This document shows, piece after piece, positions 17,463 through 28,487 of a stretch of DNA of 64,000 bases. Position 1 is the stretch's first letter. Every line of letters begins with the position of its first letter. The position numbers and the translations under genes were made by a program. Below the pieces are notes generated by a model. It made no database searches, had not been told where the DNA came from, and was given only the letters and a program-made list of their open reading frames with translations. Origin of the DNA: Minicystis rosea (lineage in GTDB: Bacteria > Myxococcota_A > Polyangia > Polyangiales > Polyangiaceae); the NCBI GenBank assembly GCA_001931535.1, contig CP016211.1, positions 6,493,573 to 6,557,572 on the forward strand. Direction: 5' to 3'.

Positions 17463-18688
17463 GGGAAGGATTCCTGGCGCTCTCCGAGGGCCTCGTGCAA
17501 CTGCGCGGCAGCCCCTTGCGCACGGGGCTCACGCTGCTCGGCGTGGTCTTCGGCGTCGGCTCGGTGGTGAGCATGGTGTCGATCGGAGAGGGCGCGCAGC
17601 GCCAGATCCTCTCCAGCATCGAGGCCATGGGCGCGACCAGCTTGCAGGTGCAGAGCGCCGTCTCCAAAGACCAGAGCCTCGCCGATCTCGTCAACGTCAG
17701 CGTCGGCCTCTCGCAGACCGACGCGCTCGCGTTGGAGAAGGCCCTCGGCGTGGAGCAGGCCGTGGCCGCACGCGCCGTCTACGCGCCCAAGGTCTCCAAC
17801 CTGCCTTTGCCGACAGGCGAGCTCCGCGTCGTCGGCGTCACTGCCTCCGTCTTCGATCAGAGTCGGCTGCGCATGCAAAGCGGTCGTCGACTCTCGATCT
17901 GGGACGAGCGTCAGGCCAGCGCCACCGTCGTTCTCGGGAGCGCGCTGGCCCATCGCATCTTCACGGGAGATCCGGTGGGCCGCTGGATCCGCCTCGATTA
18001 TGCCTGGTTCCAAGTCGTCGGCGTCCTCGCTCCGCAGGAGGGCGGCGCCGCCGACGGACCGAGCGACGTCGGCTACGACAAGAGCATCATCCTCCCCTAC
18101 CCCGCGCTGCGCGAGCTCTTGGAGCCGCCTCGCACCTACGGCGATCTCGATCGCATCTCCATCCGCATGGCCACCATCGAAGACACGTTGCCGGCCAAGC
18201 GGGTCGCCGATCGGCTCTTGTCCAACCTGCACGGCGGCGCCACCGATTTCGAGGTCATCTCCCCGGAGGAGCTGCTCCAGAAGCGCAAGGAGACGCAATA
18301 CGTGATGACGGCGGTGCTCACCGCCATTGCGGCGATATCGCTCCTCGTGGGCGGCATCGGGGTCATGAACATCATGTTGGCCAACGTGAGCGAGCGTGTC
18401 GCCGAGATCGGCGTGCGCCGCGCCATCGGCGCCACGCGGCGGGACGTGCTCATTCAATTCCTCATCGAATCGACCACCATTTGCGTCATCGGCGGCGCCA
18501 TCGGCGCCGTCCTCGGGCTCGTCGCCGCGCTCGTGGCCACGCAGATCATGGGGTTGCCCGTGGTGTTCGCGTGGCAGGCGCTGGTCCTCGCCGTGGTCAT
18601 CTCGGTGGTCGTCGGCGTCGCGTCGGGGCTCATCCCGGCGAAGCGCGCCGCCGATCTCAACCCCATCGAAGCGCTGCGAGGCGAGTGA
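17459..18688 (+). CDS. MacB-like ABC transporter permease (FtsX domain)
   Basis: The product is 409 residues. One N-terminal membrane span (LRTGLTLLGVVFGVGSVVSM) leads into a periplasmic MacB core domain of about 230 residues. Three C-terminal spans form the FtsX domain, starting VLTAIAAISLLVGGIGVMNI and including the coupling motif VAEIGVRRAIGAT. Together with the ATPase it makes a mechanotransmission-type exporter of macrolides, lipoproteins or peptides; the substrate is unknown. The start is GTG, overlapping the preceding gene by four bases. Confidence 0.93.
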   Translation: MREGFLALSEGLVQLRGSPLRTGLTLLGVVFGVGSVVSMVSIGEGAQRQILSSIEAMGATSLQVQSAVSKDQSLADLVNVSVGLSQTDALALEKALGVEQAVAARAVYAPKVSNLPLPTGELRVVGVTASVFDQSRLRMQSGRRLSIWDERQASATVVLGSALAHRIFTGDPVGRWIRLDYAWFQVVGVLAPQEGGAADGPSDVGYDKSIILPYPALRELLEPPRTYGDLDRISIRMATIEDTLPAKRVADRLLSNLHGGATDFEVISPEELLQKRKETQYVMTAVLTAIAAISLLVGGIGVMNIMLANVSERVAEIGVRRAIGATRRDVLIQFLIESTTICVIGGAIGAVLGLVAALVATQIMGLPVVFAWQALVLAVVISVVVGVASGLIPAKRAADLNPIEALRGE

Positions 18689-19941
18689 TGCGCGCACCTC
18701 GCAAGCTCGGCGCCTTCATCCTCGCTCTGGCCGCGGCGACCAGCGCGTGCGCCAAGAAGCGCGAGCCGACGGCGACCGTGACCGTCGGCCGTGGCCCGCT
18801 CGTGGCCGTGCAGAGCTTCTACGGCGAGCTCGTGCCGAAGAAGAGCGTGCCCATCAACGTGCCCAAGGTGCCGCGCGTCGACATCCTCACCGTCAAAACC
18901 GTCCTCGCCGACGGAACACCGGTGAAGAAGGGAGATGTCATTGCCACGCTCGACACCTCCGATCTCGAGGAGAACCTGCGCAGCGCCATGACGGATCTCG
19001 CCGTCGCCGAGGCCGATCGCCGGAAGGCGGATCAGGCCCTGATCACCGAGCGAATCGGCCTCGAGCTGGAGCAGAAGCGCCGTCAGATGGCCGTCGAGGA
19101 GGCCAAGCTGCGCCTCGTCGAAGGCGTGAATCTCATCTCGGAGCTCGAGCGTAAGAAGGCCGAAGTGCAGCTCCGCTCCGCCGAGATCGAGCTCAAGCTC
19201 GCAACCGGCGCGCTCGACGCCTTCGCCAAGAAGCGCAAAACCACGCTCGAAGTCGCCGACATCAAGGTCAAGACCGCCGAGGACGTGGTGAGCGACAACC
19301 GCACCGCGCTCGAGCGGCTCTCCATCAAGGCCCCTGCGGACGGCGTGGTGTATCGCCCCTACGTGCCGCTCAATTACACCCGCGCCAAGGCCGAGCCGGG
19401 CCGCGTCTGCCGCGCCGGAGACAAGCTCCTCGAGCTGCCCGACCTGAGCGCATTCGAGGCGGTGCTCTGGGTCCGTCCGCGCGACGCCGCGCGCATCCAG
19501 GTCGGGGACGCGGCGCGCGTCATCATCGTATCGCTCGGCGAGCGCATGATTCCGGCCAAGGTGGCCAAGAAAGATGGCTTTGCCACGACCCGTAACGAGC
19601 GATATGGCACCAAGACGCCGGAGGGGAATTTGAAGGAGATCTCCATCACCCTCGAGCTCTCCGAGCAGCCCGAAGGGATGAAGCCCGGCGGCACGGTGCG
19701 CGCGGAGATCGATTCGGTGTTGAAGAGCGACGCCGTGCTGTTGCCGTTGTGGGCGCTCTCGGACGAGCGCGACGGCAAAGGGTTCGTCACGCTCGCGAGC
19801 GGGGAGCGCCGTCCGGTGGAGATCGGTTTGGGGAGCGCGACGCACGGTGAAGTGCTGAAAGGCCTCTCGGGCGGAGAGGTGCTGCAGATCGGCGAGAGCA
19901 CGCCGGAAGGCTCGAAGACGCGCGCGCCCGTGAGCCGGTGA
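18688..19941 (+). CDS. Periplasmic adaptor lipoprotein 2 (HlyD/MacA-like)
   Basis: The product is 417 residues. Its signal peptide ends in ATSAC (probable lipid attachment at Cys21). It has the lipoyl-like half around TVLADGTPVKKGDVIATLDT, a long Glu/Lys/Arg coiled coil (about 90-205) and a beta-barrel half (SIKAPADGVVYRPYVPLNYT). It is longer than adaptor 1 and has an extra C-terminal domain. Its ATG overlaps the permease stop codon (TGATG). The two adaptors may form a mixed ring or serve alternative substrates. Confidence 0.85.
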   Translation: MRAPRKLGAFILALAAATSACAKKREPTATVTVGRGPLVAVQSFYGELVPKKSVPINVPKVPRVDILTVKTVLADGTPVKKGDVIATLDTSDLEENLRSAMTDLAVAEADRRKADQALITERIGLELEQKRRQMAVEEAKLRLVEGVNLISELERKKAEVQLRSAEIELKLATGALDAFAKKRKTTLEVADIKVKTAEDVVSDNRTALERLSIKAPADGVVYRPYVPLNYTRAKAEPGRVCRAGDKLLELPDLSAFEAVLWVRPRDAARIQVGDAARVIIVSLGERMIPAKVAKKDGFATTRNERYGTKTPEGNLKEISITLELSEQPEGMKPGGTVRAEIDSVLKSDAVLLPLWALSDERDGKGFVTLASGERRPVEIGLGSATHGEVLKGLSGGEVLQIGESTPEGSKTRAPVSR

Positions 19942-20026
19942 AAACGATGCTCGTGCGCGGCCTGCGCGCGCCGCTTCAAATCATCGATTGCCGCGCCGGG
20001 CCGCCCGTGGTTCGGAGAGAGTCGCC

Positions 20027-20869
20027 ATGACTGCTCCGCATGCGCCGGGCCCGATCGAGCCGACGATCTTGGTCACGCTCCTCCTCGCGGGCGGCCATCG
20101 CGCGGCGGTGTCGCTCTCGCGCCACGATCCTTTGTGGGGAACGCTCGCGGCGACGCTCGCCGGTGATCCGCCGCCCGGAGTGGTGCGCGTCGCGCTCGAT
20201 GCCGGCCTGCGTGAGATCGCGTTTCGCCCGCGGGATCTCGTGGGTGTGCTCACCGAGCCGCCCTTCTCCCCCGGTGTCCCGGCCGAAGCACCGGCGGGCG
20301 TGGTGCGCTTCTCCGACGTGCTCTCGCCCGCGGAGCACGATCGCCTGCTCGCCGAAGCGCTCGCGATGGAGCCGCATTTTCTCGAGTCGAGCACGGAGGG
20401 CGCCGACGATTACCGGCAGTCCTACGTCATCTACGAGGCCGGCGCGCTGGGCACGCCGGTCCTCGATCGCGTGCGCGCCCTCGTGCCCGAGGTCTGCCGC
20501 CGGCTGGCCATGCCCATGCTCCCGCCCGATGCGCGCACGGAGTGTCAGCTCACGGCCCACAACGACGGTCATTTCTACAAAGTCCACAACGACAATGGCA
20601 GCCTGGACGCGGCCGCGCGCGAGCTGAGCTTCATCTATTATCTGCACCGCTGGCCCAAAGGCTTCACCGGCGGCGAGCTCGTCGTGTACGAGCGCGAGGG
20701 CCATTACGGCCTCAAGCTCGACCTGGGCCGCGCCGAGGCCATCGAGCCCGCCGACAACACCATCGTGTTCTTCCGCAGCACGCGCATGCACGAGGTCCTC
20801 CCCATTCGCTGCCCTTCGCGCGCCTTCGCCGACAGCCGCTTCACGCTCAACGGCTGGGTCTGGCGCTGA
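20027..20869 (+). CDS. 2OG-Fe(II) oxygenase (prolyl 4-hydroxylase-like)
   Basis: The product is 280 residues. The catalytic double-stranded beta-helix is in the C-terminal half: HxD iron ligands His187/Asp189 (YKVHNDNG), distal His255 (RMHEVLPI) and a 2-oxoglutarate-binding Arg around 271 (DSRFTLNGW). These enzymes hydroxylate proteins, peptides or small molecules using 2-oxoglutarate and oxygen. About 90 N-terminal residues precede the domain and are not recognised. The ATG at 20027 follows GAGAG. The gene lies 86 bases after the export operon and may be read with it. Confidence 0.85.
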   Translation: MTAPHAPGPIEPTILVTLLLAGGHRAAVSLSRHDPLWGTLAATLAGDPPPGVVRVALDAGLREIAFRPRDLVGVLTEPPFSPGVPAEAPAGVVRFSDVLSPAEHDRLLAEALAMEPHFLESSTEGADDYRQSYVIYEAGALGTPVLDRVRALVPEVCRRLAMPMLPPDARTECQLTAHNDGHFYKVHNDNGSLDAAARELSFIYYLHRWPKGFTGGELVVYEREGHYGLKLDLGRAEAIEPADNTIVFFRSTRMHEVLPIRCPSRAFADSRFTLNGWVWR

Positions 20870-20926
20870 TCCGCGCCTCGGGCGATCCACCTCGCACGAC
20901 GGCGTGGACACGAAGCCCGCGGCGAC

Positions 20927-20932
20927 CATAAT
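20927..20932 (+). promoter_or_regulatory. -10 box CATAAT close to the EamA gene start
   Basis: CATAAT matches the -10 consensus at five of six positions and lies seven bases before the ATG at 20940. It sits inside the alternative longer frame from 20904, which argues for the shorter start. Confidence 0.4.
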
Positions 20933-20939
20933 CCCGGCC

Positions 20940-21881
20940 ATGTCGCCGCCGCTCGCGGGCGCGCCCGCCACGAGGGGCGCGACCATTCCTCCGCTCGTTT
21001 TGCTCTGCCTCGCGGCCGTCTACATCGTCTGGAGCTCCACGTACCTCGCCCTGCGCTACGCGGTGGAGTCGCTCCCGCCCCTCTTGTCCGCGGGCGCGCG
21101 CTACGTCGTCGCGGGCGCCATTCTGTATGCCATCCTGCGCGCGCGCGGCGCCGCGGCGCCCACGGCGCGGCAATGGTGGAATTCGATCCCCACGGGTGGG
21201 CTGATGTTCCTCTTCGGCAATGGCTTCGTCGCGCTCGCCGAGCAGCGGGTCTCCTCGGGCCTCGCCGCCGTCGCGTGCGCCGCCATGCCGCTCTTCGCCT
21301 GCATCATCTCGCATCGCTTCGGTGATCGACCATCTCCGCGCGAATGGGCCGGCGTCGTCGTCGGATTCGTCGGCATCGTGTTGCTCACGTTCGGCGATCT
21401 ACGGGCCGCGCCGGCGATGGGCGCGCTCCTCTTGCTCGCGCCCGCCGGCTGGGCGCTGGGCTCGGTGTTGGCGCGGCGCCTCTCGCTGCCCAGCGGCACG
21501 ATGTCGGCGGCCACGTTGATGATGGGCGGCGGCGCCCTCACGCTCCTCGTGGCCTTTGCGCGCGGCGAGCGCATTCCCCACGTCGTCCCGCTCTCGGGCG
21601 CCTTGGCGATCCTCTATCTCGTGCTCTTCGGATCGATTCTCACCTTCTCGGCCTATACCTATCTCCTGCAAAACACCTCGACGGCGCTGGCCACCAGCTA
21701 TGCGTACGTGAATCCGGTGCTCGCGGTGCTGCTCGGCGCGGTCATCGGTGGGGAGCGGCCCGGGCGCGGGCTCATCATTCCCGGTGCCATCGTCGTCGCG
21801 GGCGTCGCCGTCATGGCCACGGGACGCGGCCGGCCCGTCCGCCCTGCGCGCGAGACCGTGGTGGCCGAACGAGAAGCGTAG
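20940..21881 (+). CDS. EamA-family (DMT) metabolite exporter
   Basis: The product is 313 residues with about ten membrane spans and two EamA repeats. It starts LVLLCLAAVYIVWSSTYLAL and has the second-repeat region YTYLLQNTSTALATSYAYVN typical of the drug/metabolite transporter superfamily (YedA-like). Substrates in this group are amino acids, sugars or drugs; none can be assigned here. The start at 20940 is chosen because of the -10 box just upstream; an in-frame ATG at 20904 is possible. Confidence 0.88.
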   Translation: MSPPLAGAPATRGATIPPLVLLCLAAVYIVWSSTYLALRYAVESLPPLLSAGARYVVAGAILYAILRARGAAAPTARQWWNSIPTGGLMFLFGNGFVALAEQRVSSGLAAVACAAMPLFACIISHRFGDRPSPREWAGVVVGFVGIVLLTFGDLRAAPAMGALLLLAPAGWALGSVLARRLSLPSGTMSAATLMMGGGALTLLVAFARGERIPHVVPLSGALAILYLVLFGSILTFSAYTYLLQNTSTALATSYAYVNPVLAVLLGAVIGGERPGRGLIIPGAIVVAGVAVMATGRGRPVRPARETVVAEREA

Positions 21882-21920
21882 TCGCAGGAAACTTCGTCCC
21901 GCATCCATTGTCGCTCGGCC

Positions 21921-22700
21921 ATGGTGGCCGAGCCTGCCCACGCGCCCGAGCCTGCGTGCGCCCCGCCCGAAGCCGCGCCGTTCGAGCCTTTGGGCGCGGC
22001 GCTCGACCTCTCCGATCTCCCCGCGCCGCTCCCCTCGCGCCATCCCGAAGCGGCGTCCTCCATCGGCATCTCGTTCCTGCTGCACGTCGCGGTGCTCCTC
22101 GCGTCGGCGCGGGCCATCCCGCCGCTCGGTGCGGAGATCACGTGGACGCCCGATCAAAATCTGATTCACACGATCTTCGCCTCCACCGACGGCACGGGCG
22201 AGCCCGACCTCGGTGAGCACGTGCCGGAGATCGCTGCCGACGATCATTCGGACGGCCAGGAGCGCTTCGATTCGAGATGCGGTGAATGGCACGGCGGCGC
22301 GTCGGGCGTGCGCGAAGCGGCGGCCCAACATCGATATGCCGTCCAAGGCCCGGCGGACAATGCGGATCCGCACCTCGCGTACTATCGAGAGAGCCATCGC
22401 GACAGGCAGGACCATTGGTGGACACCCGCCGACCCTCGCTGGCCGCCCGCTGCAGATGCACCGACGATGATTTGGGGACGCGACGACGTGCTCGGCAACG
22501 ATGCCACGAACGCGCGGGGGAGCCTCTGGGGCGAGGCCATCGGCCCGGCGCGCGGCTTGATGGACGGCGTCGGCATCGGTCTCTTCCGGCGCTGCGACAC
22601 CTGCGGCGCCGTCGGGCGAGGCATCGGGCGCGACTCGCTGACGTCGGAAGGCGGCCCCACGGACACCGAGGGCACGCTCTACGCGCTCCAGGCCCGCTGA
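21921..22700 (+). CDS. Membrane-anchored protein with a Gly-rich WGE..IG segment, unknown
   Basis: The product is 259 residues. An acidic, Pro-rich cytoplasmic N-terminus precedes one hydrophobic segment (about 47-67, IGISFLLHVAVLLASA), laid out as in TonB-like proteins. The middle is charged and His/Asp-rich. Near residue 190 the sequence GSLWGEAIGPARGLMDGVGI, followed by GAVGRGIGRDS, resembles a Gly-rich segment I recall from large AgmX/TonB-like proteins of myxobacteria, but the C-terminal repeat domain of those proteins is absent. It could be a shortened relative. No catalytic motif is visible. Confidence 0.5.
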   Translation: MVAEPAHAPEPACAPPEAAPFEPLGAALDLSDLPAPLPSRHPEAASSIGISFLLHVAVLLASARAIPPLGAEITWTPDQNLIHTIFASTDGTGEPDLGEHVPEIAADDHSDGQERFDSRCGEWHGGASGVREAAAQHRYAVQGPADNADPHLAYYRESHRDRQDHWWTPADPRWPPAADAPTMIWGRDDVLGNDATNARGSLWGEAIGPARGLMDGVGIGLFRRCDTCGAVGRGIGRDSLTSEGGPTDTEGTLYALQAR

Positions 22701-22838
22701 CCATCGGGATCACAAAGGGGCCGCATTTGCCGCGCAAATTGGAGCAACATCACGTTTCGGGCGAGCCGGGTCACGTCCCCGGCGTGCCCTTCACGACCAG
22801 AGACACCCGTGCTTTTTCCAGCGCGGCTCGATCCCGGC

Positions 22839-22844
22839 TACACT
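22839..22844 (+). promoter_or_regulatory. -10 box TACACT upstream of the kinase gene
   Basis: TACACT lies ten bases before the GTG at 22855 with no Shine-Dalgarno sequence between. The -35 region is weak (TTTTTCC around 22813-22819). Confidence 0.35.
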
Positions 22845-22854
22845 GCGCCGACCT

Positions 22855-24990
<2,136 letters not shown>

Positions 24991-25005
24991 TCCCCGGTCC
25001 CGGCT

Positions 25006-26205
25006 TCACCAGACCTTCCACCACGGTTTCTTCGATTCACCGCCCGCGCCTGGGCGCTCGTCGAGCCTCCGCAGCGAAGCCATCACGGCATCGGCCTGCT
25101 CATGCAGCTCCTGCTCGGGAACGTGCGGCGGCGCGCCCACTGCGACGCGGAACACGACACCATCGGCCTCGGCGCGCCACCGCATCACCGTGACCTTCTC
25201 TTCCTTTCCGACCCGATAACGCACGACGGTGCGCAGGGTGACCTGCGGCCCGTCACTGGGCACGACCTCCTGTGTCTGCTGGATGTCGGCCGCGCCTTCA
25301 CGCTCCCAACCTTCGACCGTCTCGCGCGCGAGCCGCTTGAGCGCGAGCGCGCGATCCTTCGCTTCGACCCGCTTTTCGAGCCGCCACACATCGAGCAAAC
25401 GCATCGAGGCATCGATCAGACCGACGCGGAGAAACGACGCCAGCGTCGGCGACATCCGCATCACCTCGGGTGGAACGAATCGATAACGCGGCGGGAGCAC
25501 CACGGCACATCCAGCCGCCTCGATGAGGTGCTCCCCTTCGGGCGGATCGATCGGCGGCTTCGTGACCGCGAGCCCAGCGTCTGCGAGAAGCCAGCGCAAC
25601 GCCGCCCGAACCTGGCTGAGCGGATGCATGGGAAAGAGCACGTCATGCGCGGGATCGTCGTATTCGGCCTGCCGCGGGAAGTCGCCCTTCGGGGGCAGCT
25701 CTCCCGGGCGCTGCAACATCAACGTCGATTCGCGAAACCCCGTCATCGCGGCGCGCCCCATGGCGACGATCTCGGCAAACCCATCGGCGAGGGGGACGAG
25801 GAGCGTCCCACTCACCACTTCGTTGCTGGGCTGATAGGTCAATCGATGGATCACCCGCAGCGCCGGCGCGTCGCCGATGCGCTCGCGCGCGAGCTCGACA
25901 ATCGGCGACCATCGCAGATCGGAGGTGCGCGGCGCGAGCTGCGTCCCCGAGCCGGTGGGCCACTCCATCGGCTTGAACGCCACCTCGAAGATGCGACGCG
26001 CATCCGCCTCCACGTCGGCGCGCAGGACATCGTCGAACGCCGGCCGCAAATCGAAGCTCCACGGCAGGATGCGCACGAGCCACAGCACCTCGCGCTCGGA
26101 ATCACGCGCGAGCAGTCGGCGGCCCTCCACCTTCGTTACCTCGAACGTATCGGGCAGCGACCAGCGAAGCCCCAACTCACCGGCAGCGAGATCGTTTTGG
26201 AACAT
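25006..26205 (-). CDS. Hypothetical protein, about 400 residues
   Basis: The product is 399 residues, soluble and acidic, without a signal peptide or membrane span. I do not recognise the family. It contains two similar alpha/beta halves, each with a Trp/Arg-rich strand pattern (LRWSLPDTFEVTKVEGRRLL; TVMRWRAEADGVVFRVAVG), and ends in KKPWWKVW. It is convergent with the kinase gene, 15 bases away. The ATG at 26205 is taken because upstream in-frame sequence is Arg/Cys-rich shadow-like. Its role is unknown. Confidence 0.65.
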   Translation of the reverse strand: MFQNDLAAGELGLRWSLPDTFEVTKVEGRRLLARDSEREVLWLVRILPWSFDLRPAFDDVLRADVEADARRIFEVAFKPMEWPTGSGTQLAPRTSDLRWSPIVELARERIGDAPALRVIHRLTYQPSNEVVSGTLLVPLADGFAEIVAMGRAAMTGFRESTLMLQRPGELPPKGDFPRQAEYDDPAHDVLFPMHPLSQVRAALRWLLADAGLAVTKPPIDPPEGEHLIEAAGCAVVLPPRYRFVPPEVMRMSPTLASFLRVGLIDASMRLLDVWRLEKRVEAKDRALALKRLARETVEGWEREGAADIQQTQEVVPSDGPQVTLRTVVRYRVGKEEKVTVMRWRAEADGVVFRVAVGAPPHVPEQELHEQADAVMASLRRLDERPGAGGESKKPWWKVW

Positions 26206-26607
26206 GTTTGCCGTAAGGCTTATACGGGGGAACGATCCGCCGCGCACGCGCCGCCGCGTAACCAAGAGCCCGAGGGTTCCCATTGCCGGCATCCACGCCG
26301 CCCGCGCCCCCCATTGCCGCCGGTGTCGCCTCGCCCATGCCCTCCTGGTCGCCGCCCGGGGCAAGGCGGACGCCGCGCCGCACGAGCGCGCGCGCATTGC
26401 CCACGATTGCGTACACCGACACCGCCCGCGTTCATCACAATGGGAGTTGCGCCGGCGACTCTCGATCTGACATTGTGCGACCATATGCTTGGCAGCGCCG
26501 CTTGTGGCCGAGGGCGGCGTGTGAATATCGTTATCTTGTCAATCGGGGCGCTCCCCCTGAGCGCCACCGCCACCCGTGGCCCAGCCACTCCCCCAACGAG
26601 GTGATTC
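26206..26607. other. Divergent intergenic region
   Basis: About 400 bases separate two divergently transcribed genes. It must hold the promoters of both; GTTATCTTGTCA near 26529 is AT-richer than its surroundings. I see no repeat, hairpin or short gene that can be defended. Confidence 0.4.
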
Positions 26608-27540
26608 ATGACATCGAACCGGACTGTCCTCTCCTCCCTCCTCATCGCCTCTTCTTTGCTCGCCGTGCCCGGCTGCATCGCCGGCGACGTCGACGACCCC
26701 ACGACCATTGCCGCGGCCGAGGCGCCGCTCTCCCACGACGACGATTGCTGCGCCGCCTTCCCCCGCACCGTGAGCGGCTTCGACACGCCGGAGAGCGCGT
26801 ACTGGGACGAGGGCACCGACGCTTGGTACGTCACCAACATGGCCGGCAGCCCCATCGAGAAGGACGGCGTCGGCTGGATCAGCAAGCTCGATCGGTGCGG
26901 CAACATCGTCAATGCCAAATGGGTGAGCGGCCTCAACGCGCCCAAGGGCATCCGCATTGCGAATGGCAAGCTCTACACGAGCGACATGGATGAGCTCGTG
27001 GTCGTCGACCTGGCCACCAAGGCCGTGACCAAGATCCCGGCCCCGGGCGCCATCCTCCTCAACGATCCTTCCGTGGGCCCGGACGGGAGCGTCTATGCGC
27101 CCGACACCTTCGGCAACACCATCTGGCGCTTCAAGAACGGTCAGGCGAGCATCTTCGTCTCGTCGCCGCTCCTCGATCTGCCGAACGGCTCCATCGTGAA
27201 GGGCAACGACCTCATCATCGCTTCCACAGGCGCGCTGGTGCCGCCCATCACGCAGGGCAAGGTGTGGAAGATCGATCTGCACACCAAGGCGATGACCCAA
27301 TACGGCACCTTCGAGGCCAAGATGGATGGCATCGAGCGCTACAAGAATGGTTATCTCATCGGCGACAGCACCACGGTGTATTTCGTGACCGCGAACGGCT
27401 CCTCCGTCGTGCACGACTTCACCGCCGACGGCCTCGACGCCATCAACGACATCGGCCTCGATCCGGAGCGCAAGCTCCTGGCCGTGCCGGCCTACCTGAA
27501 CCACACGGTCACGTTCTACCCGTTGCGCAAGCAACTCTAG
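26608..27540 (+). CDS. SMP-30/gluconolactonase-like beta-propeller lipoprotein
   Basis: The product is 310 residues. The signal peptide ends in the lipobox AVPGC (Cys23). After a CC-containing linker the rest reads as a six-bladed beta-propeller of the SMP-30/gluconolactonase/LRE-like group (PESAYWDEGTDAWYVTNMAG, NDPSVGPDGSVYAPDTFG, LIIASTGALVPP). The family includes lactonases and strictosidine-synthase-like proteins; whether it is an enzyme is open. GAGGTG five bases before the ATG is a good ribosome binding site. A 9-bp hairpin follows the stop. Confidence 0.8.
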   Translation: MTSNRTVLSSLLIASSLLAVPGCIAGDVDDPTTIAAAEAPLSHDDDCCAAFPRTVSGFDTPESAYWDEGTDAWYVTNMAGSPIEKDGVGWISKLDRCGNIVNAKWVSGLNAPKGIRIANGKLYTSDMDELVVVDLATKAVTKIPAPGAILLNDPSVGPDGSVYAPDTFGNTIWRFKNGQASIFVSSPLLDLPNGSIVKGNDLIIASTGALVPPITQGKVWKIDLHTKAMTQYGTFEAKMDGIERYKNGYLIGDSTTVYFVTANGSSVVHDFTADGLDAINDIGLDPERKLLAVPAYLNHTVTFYPLRKQL

Positions 27541-27551
27541 CCATCGTTCTT

Positions 27552-27577
27552 CGAGGCCCGCCGGGGGACGGGCCTCG
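27552..27577. terminator. Hairpin between convergent genes
   Basis: Perfect 9-bp arms CGAGGCCCG and CGGGCCTCG enclose an eight-base loop. It lies 12 bases after the propeller gene and 55 bases before the 3' end of the convergent GST gene. No T-tract follows. Confidence 0.6.
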
Positions 27578-27632
27578 ACGTGGATGCATTGAAGGCGCGG
27601 GCGCTGGGGGAGCGCTCGCGCCTTCTTTGTCT

Positions 27633-28382
27633 TCATCGATGCTTGTGCAGCGGCAGGTCCAGCTCGGGATAGTGCCGGAAGATGCCGTCTTCGTTGAAGG
27701 CGAGGCGCCGGTCCGAGCGCAGGTAGGCGGCGATGCGCGGGCGCGTGGCCACGTGATCGTGGAGCTCGACGAGCCGGCGAATCTTGGGCTCGAAGGTCTT
27801 CATGGCGCGGGGATACGCGTAGCGGAAGCCCTCGATGATCTGGAACATGGAGAGGTCCACGTAGGTGAGCGCGTCGCCGGCGAGGTGACGACCGCCGCGC
27901 CGCTCGAGGACACGCTCGAAGTAGCCGAGGTATTTGGGCAGGCGATGCGCGAGGAAGGCCTCGGTGCGGCGGAGGGCCTCGGGCTTCTGATCCTCGTAAT
28001 AGAGCTCGACCGAGAGGGGGTGGTGGTTGTCATGCACCTCTGCCACCAAATCGGTGATGGTGAGCTGGAGCTGGTGCGCGCCGAGCCGGCCGGCCTCGTC
28101 CGCGGGCGCGAGGCCGAGGCGCGGGCCGAGGTAGAAGAGGATGTTGGCCACCTGCGCGATCACCAGATCTCCCGACCGGAGAAACGGCGGAGCGAAGGGC
28201 TCGAGCGCGAGGTCGTGGCTCTTCATCAGCTTCACCATGGCCGCGACGCCGCCGTGCTGGGATGCCGGCAGGCGGGCGACGTCGACGTAGGGCGCGCCGG
28301 CATCCTCGAGCGCGAGACGCACGAATTCACCTCGGCCCGGGATGCTCGGCCAGTAATACAGCTCGTACGCGTGCTCCTTCAT
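27633..28382 (-). CDS. Glutathione S-transferase family protein
   Basis: The product is 249 residues. The N-terminal thioredoxin-like domain starts YELYYWPSIPGRGEFVRLAL, like Mu/Sigma-type GSTs with an active-site Tyr; the SNAIL/TRAIL-type region is altered (LVIAQVANILFYLG). The all-helical C-terminal domain contains ALTYVDLSMFQIIEGF. It should conjugate glutathione to electrophiles or have a related redox role. The start at 28382 has no strong ribosome binding site; the opposite-strand transferase gene starts 106 bases away. Confidence 0.85.
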   Translation of the reverse strand: MKEHAYELYYWPSIPGRGEFVRLALEDAGAPYVDVARLPASQHGGVAAMVKLMKSHDLALEPFAPPFLRSGDLVIAQVANILFYLGPRLGLAPADEAGRLGAHQLQLTITDLVAEVHDNHHPLSVELYYEDQKPEALRRTEAFLAHRLPKYLGYFERVLERRGGRHLAGDALTYVDLSMFQIIEGFRYAYPRAMKTFEPKIRRLVELHDHVATRPRIAAYLRSDRRLAFNEDGIFRHYPELDLPLHKHR

Positions 28383-28487
28383 CCGAGGTCAATCGCGCCG
28401 CGAGGGGGCTCGGTCAACGGTCCTCGCGCAAAGCGATCCGACGACCGCGGCGCGCGCGCCGGCCGCGGTGTATACCCACGGTCCTTC

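Noticed and set aside
27264..28487. Long plus-strand open frame continuous with the EptA-like gene
   Set aside because: It runs antisense through the well-supported GST gene, is low in family-like content, and the transferase similarity begins only at 28488.
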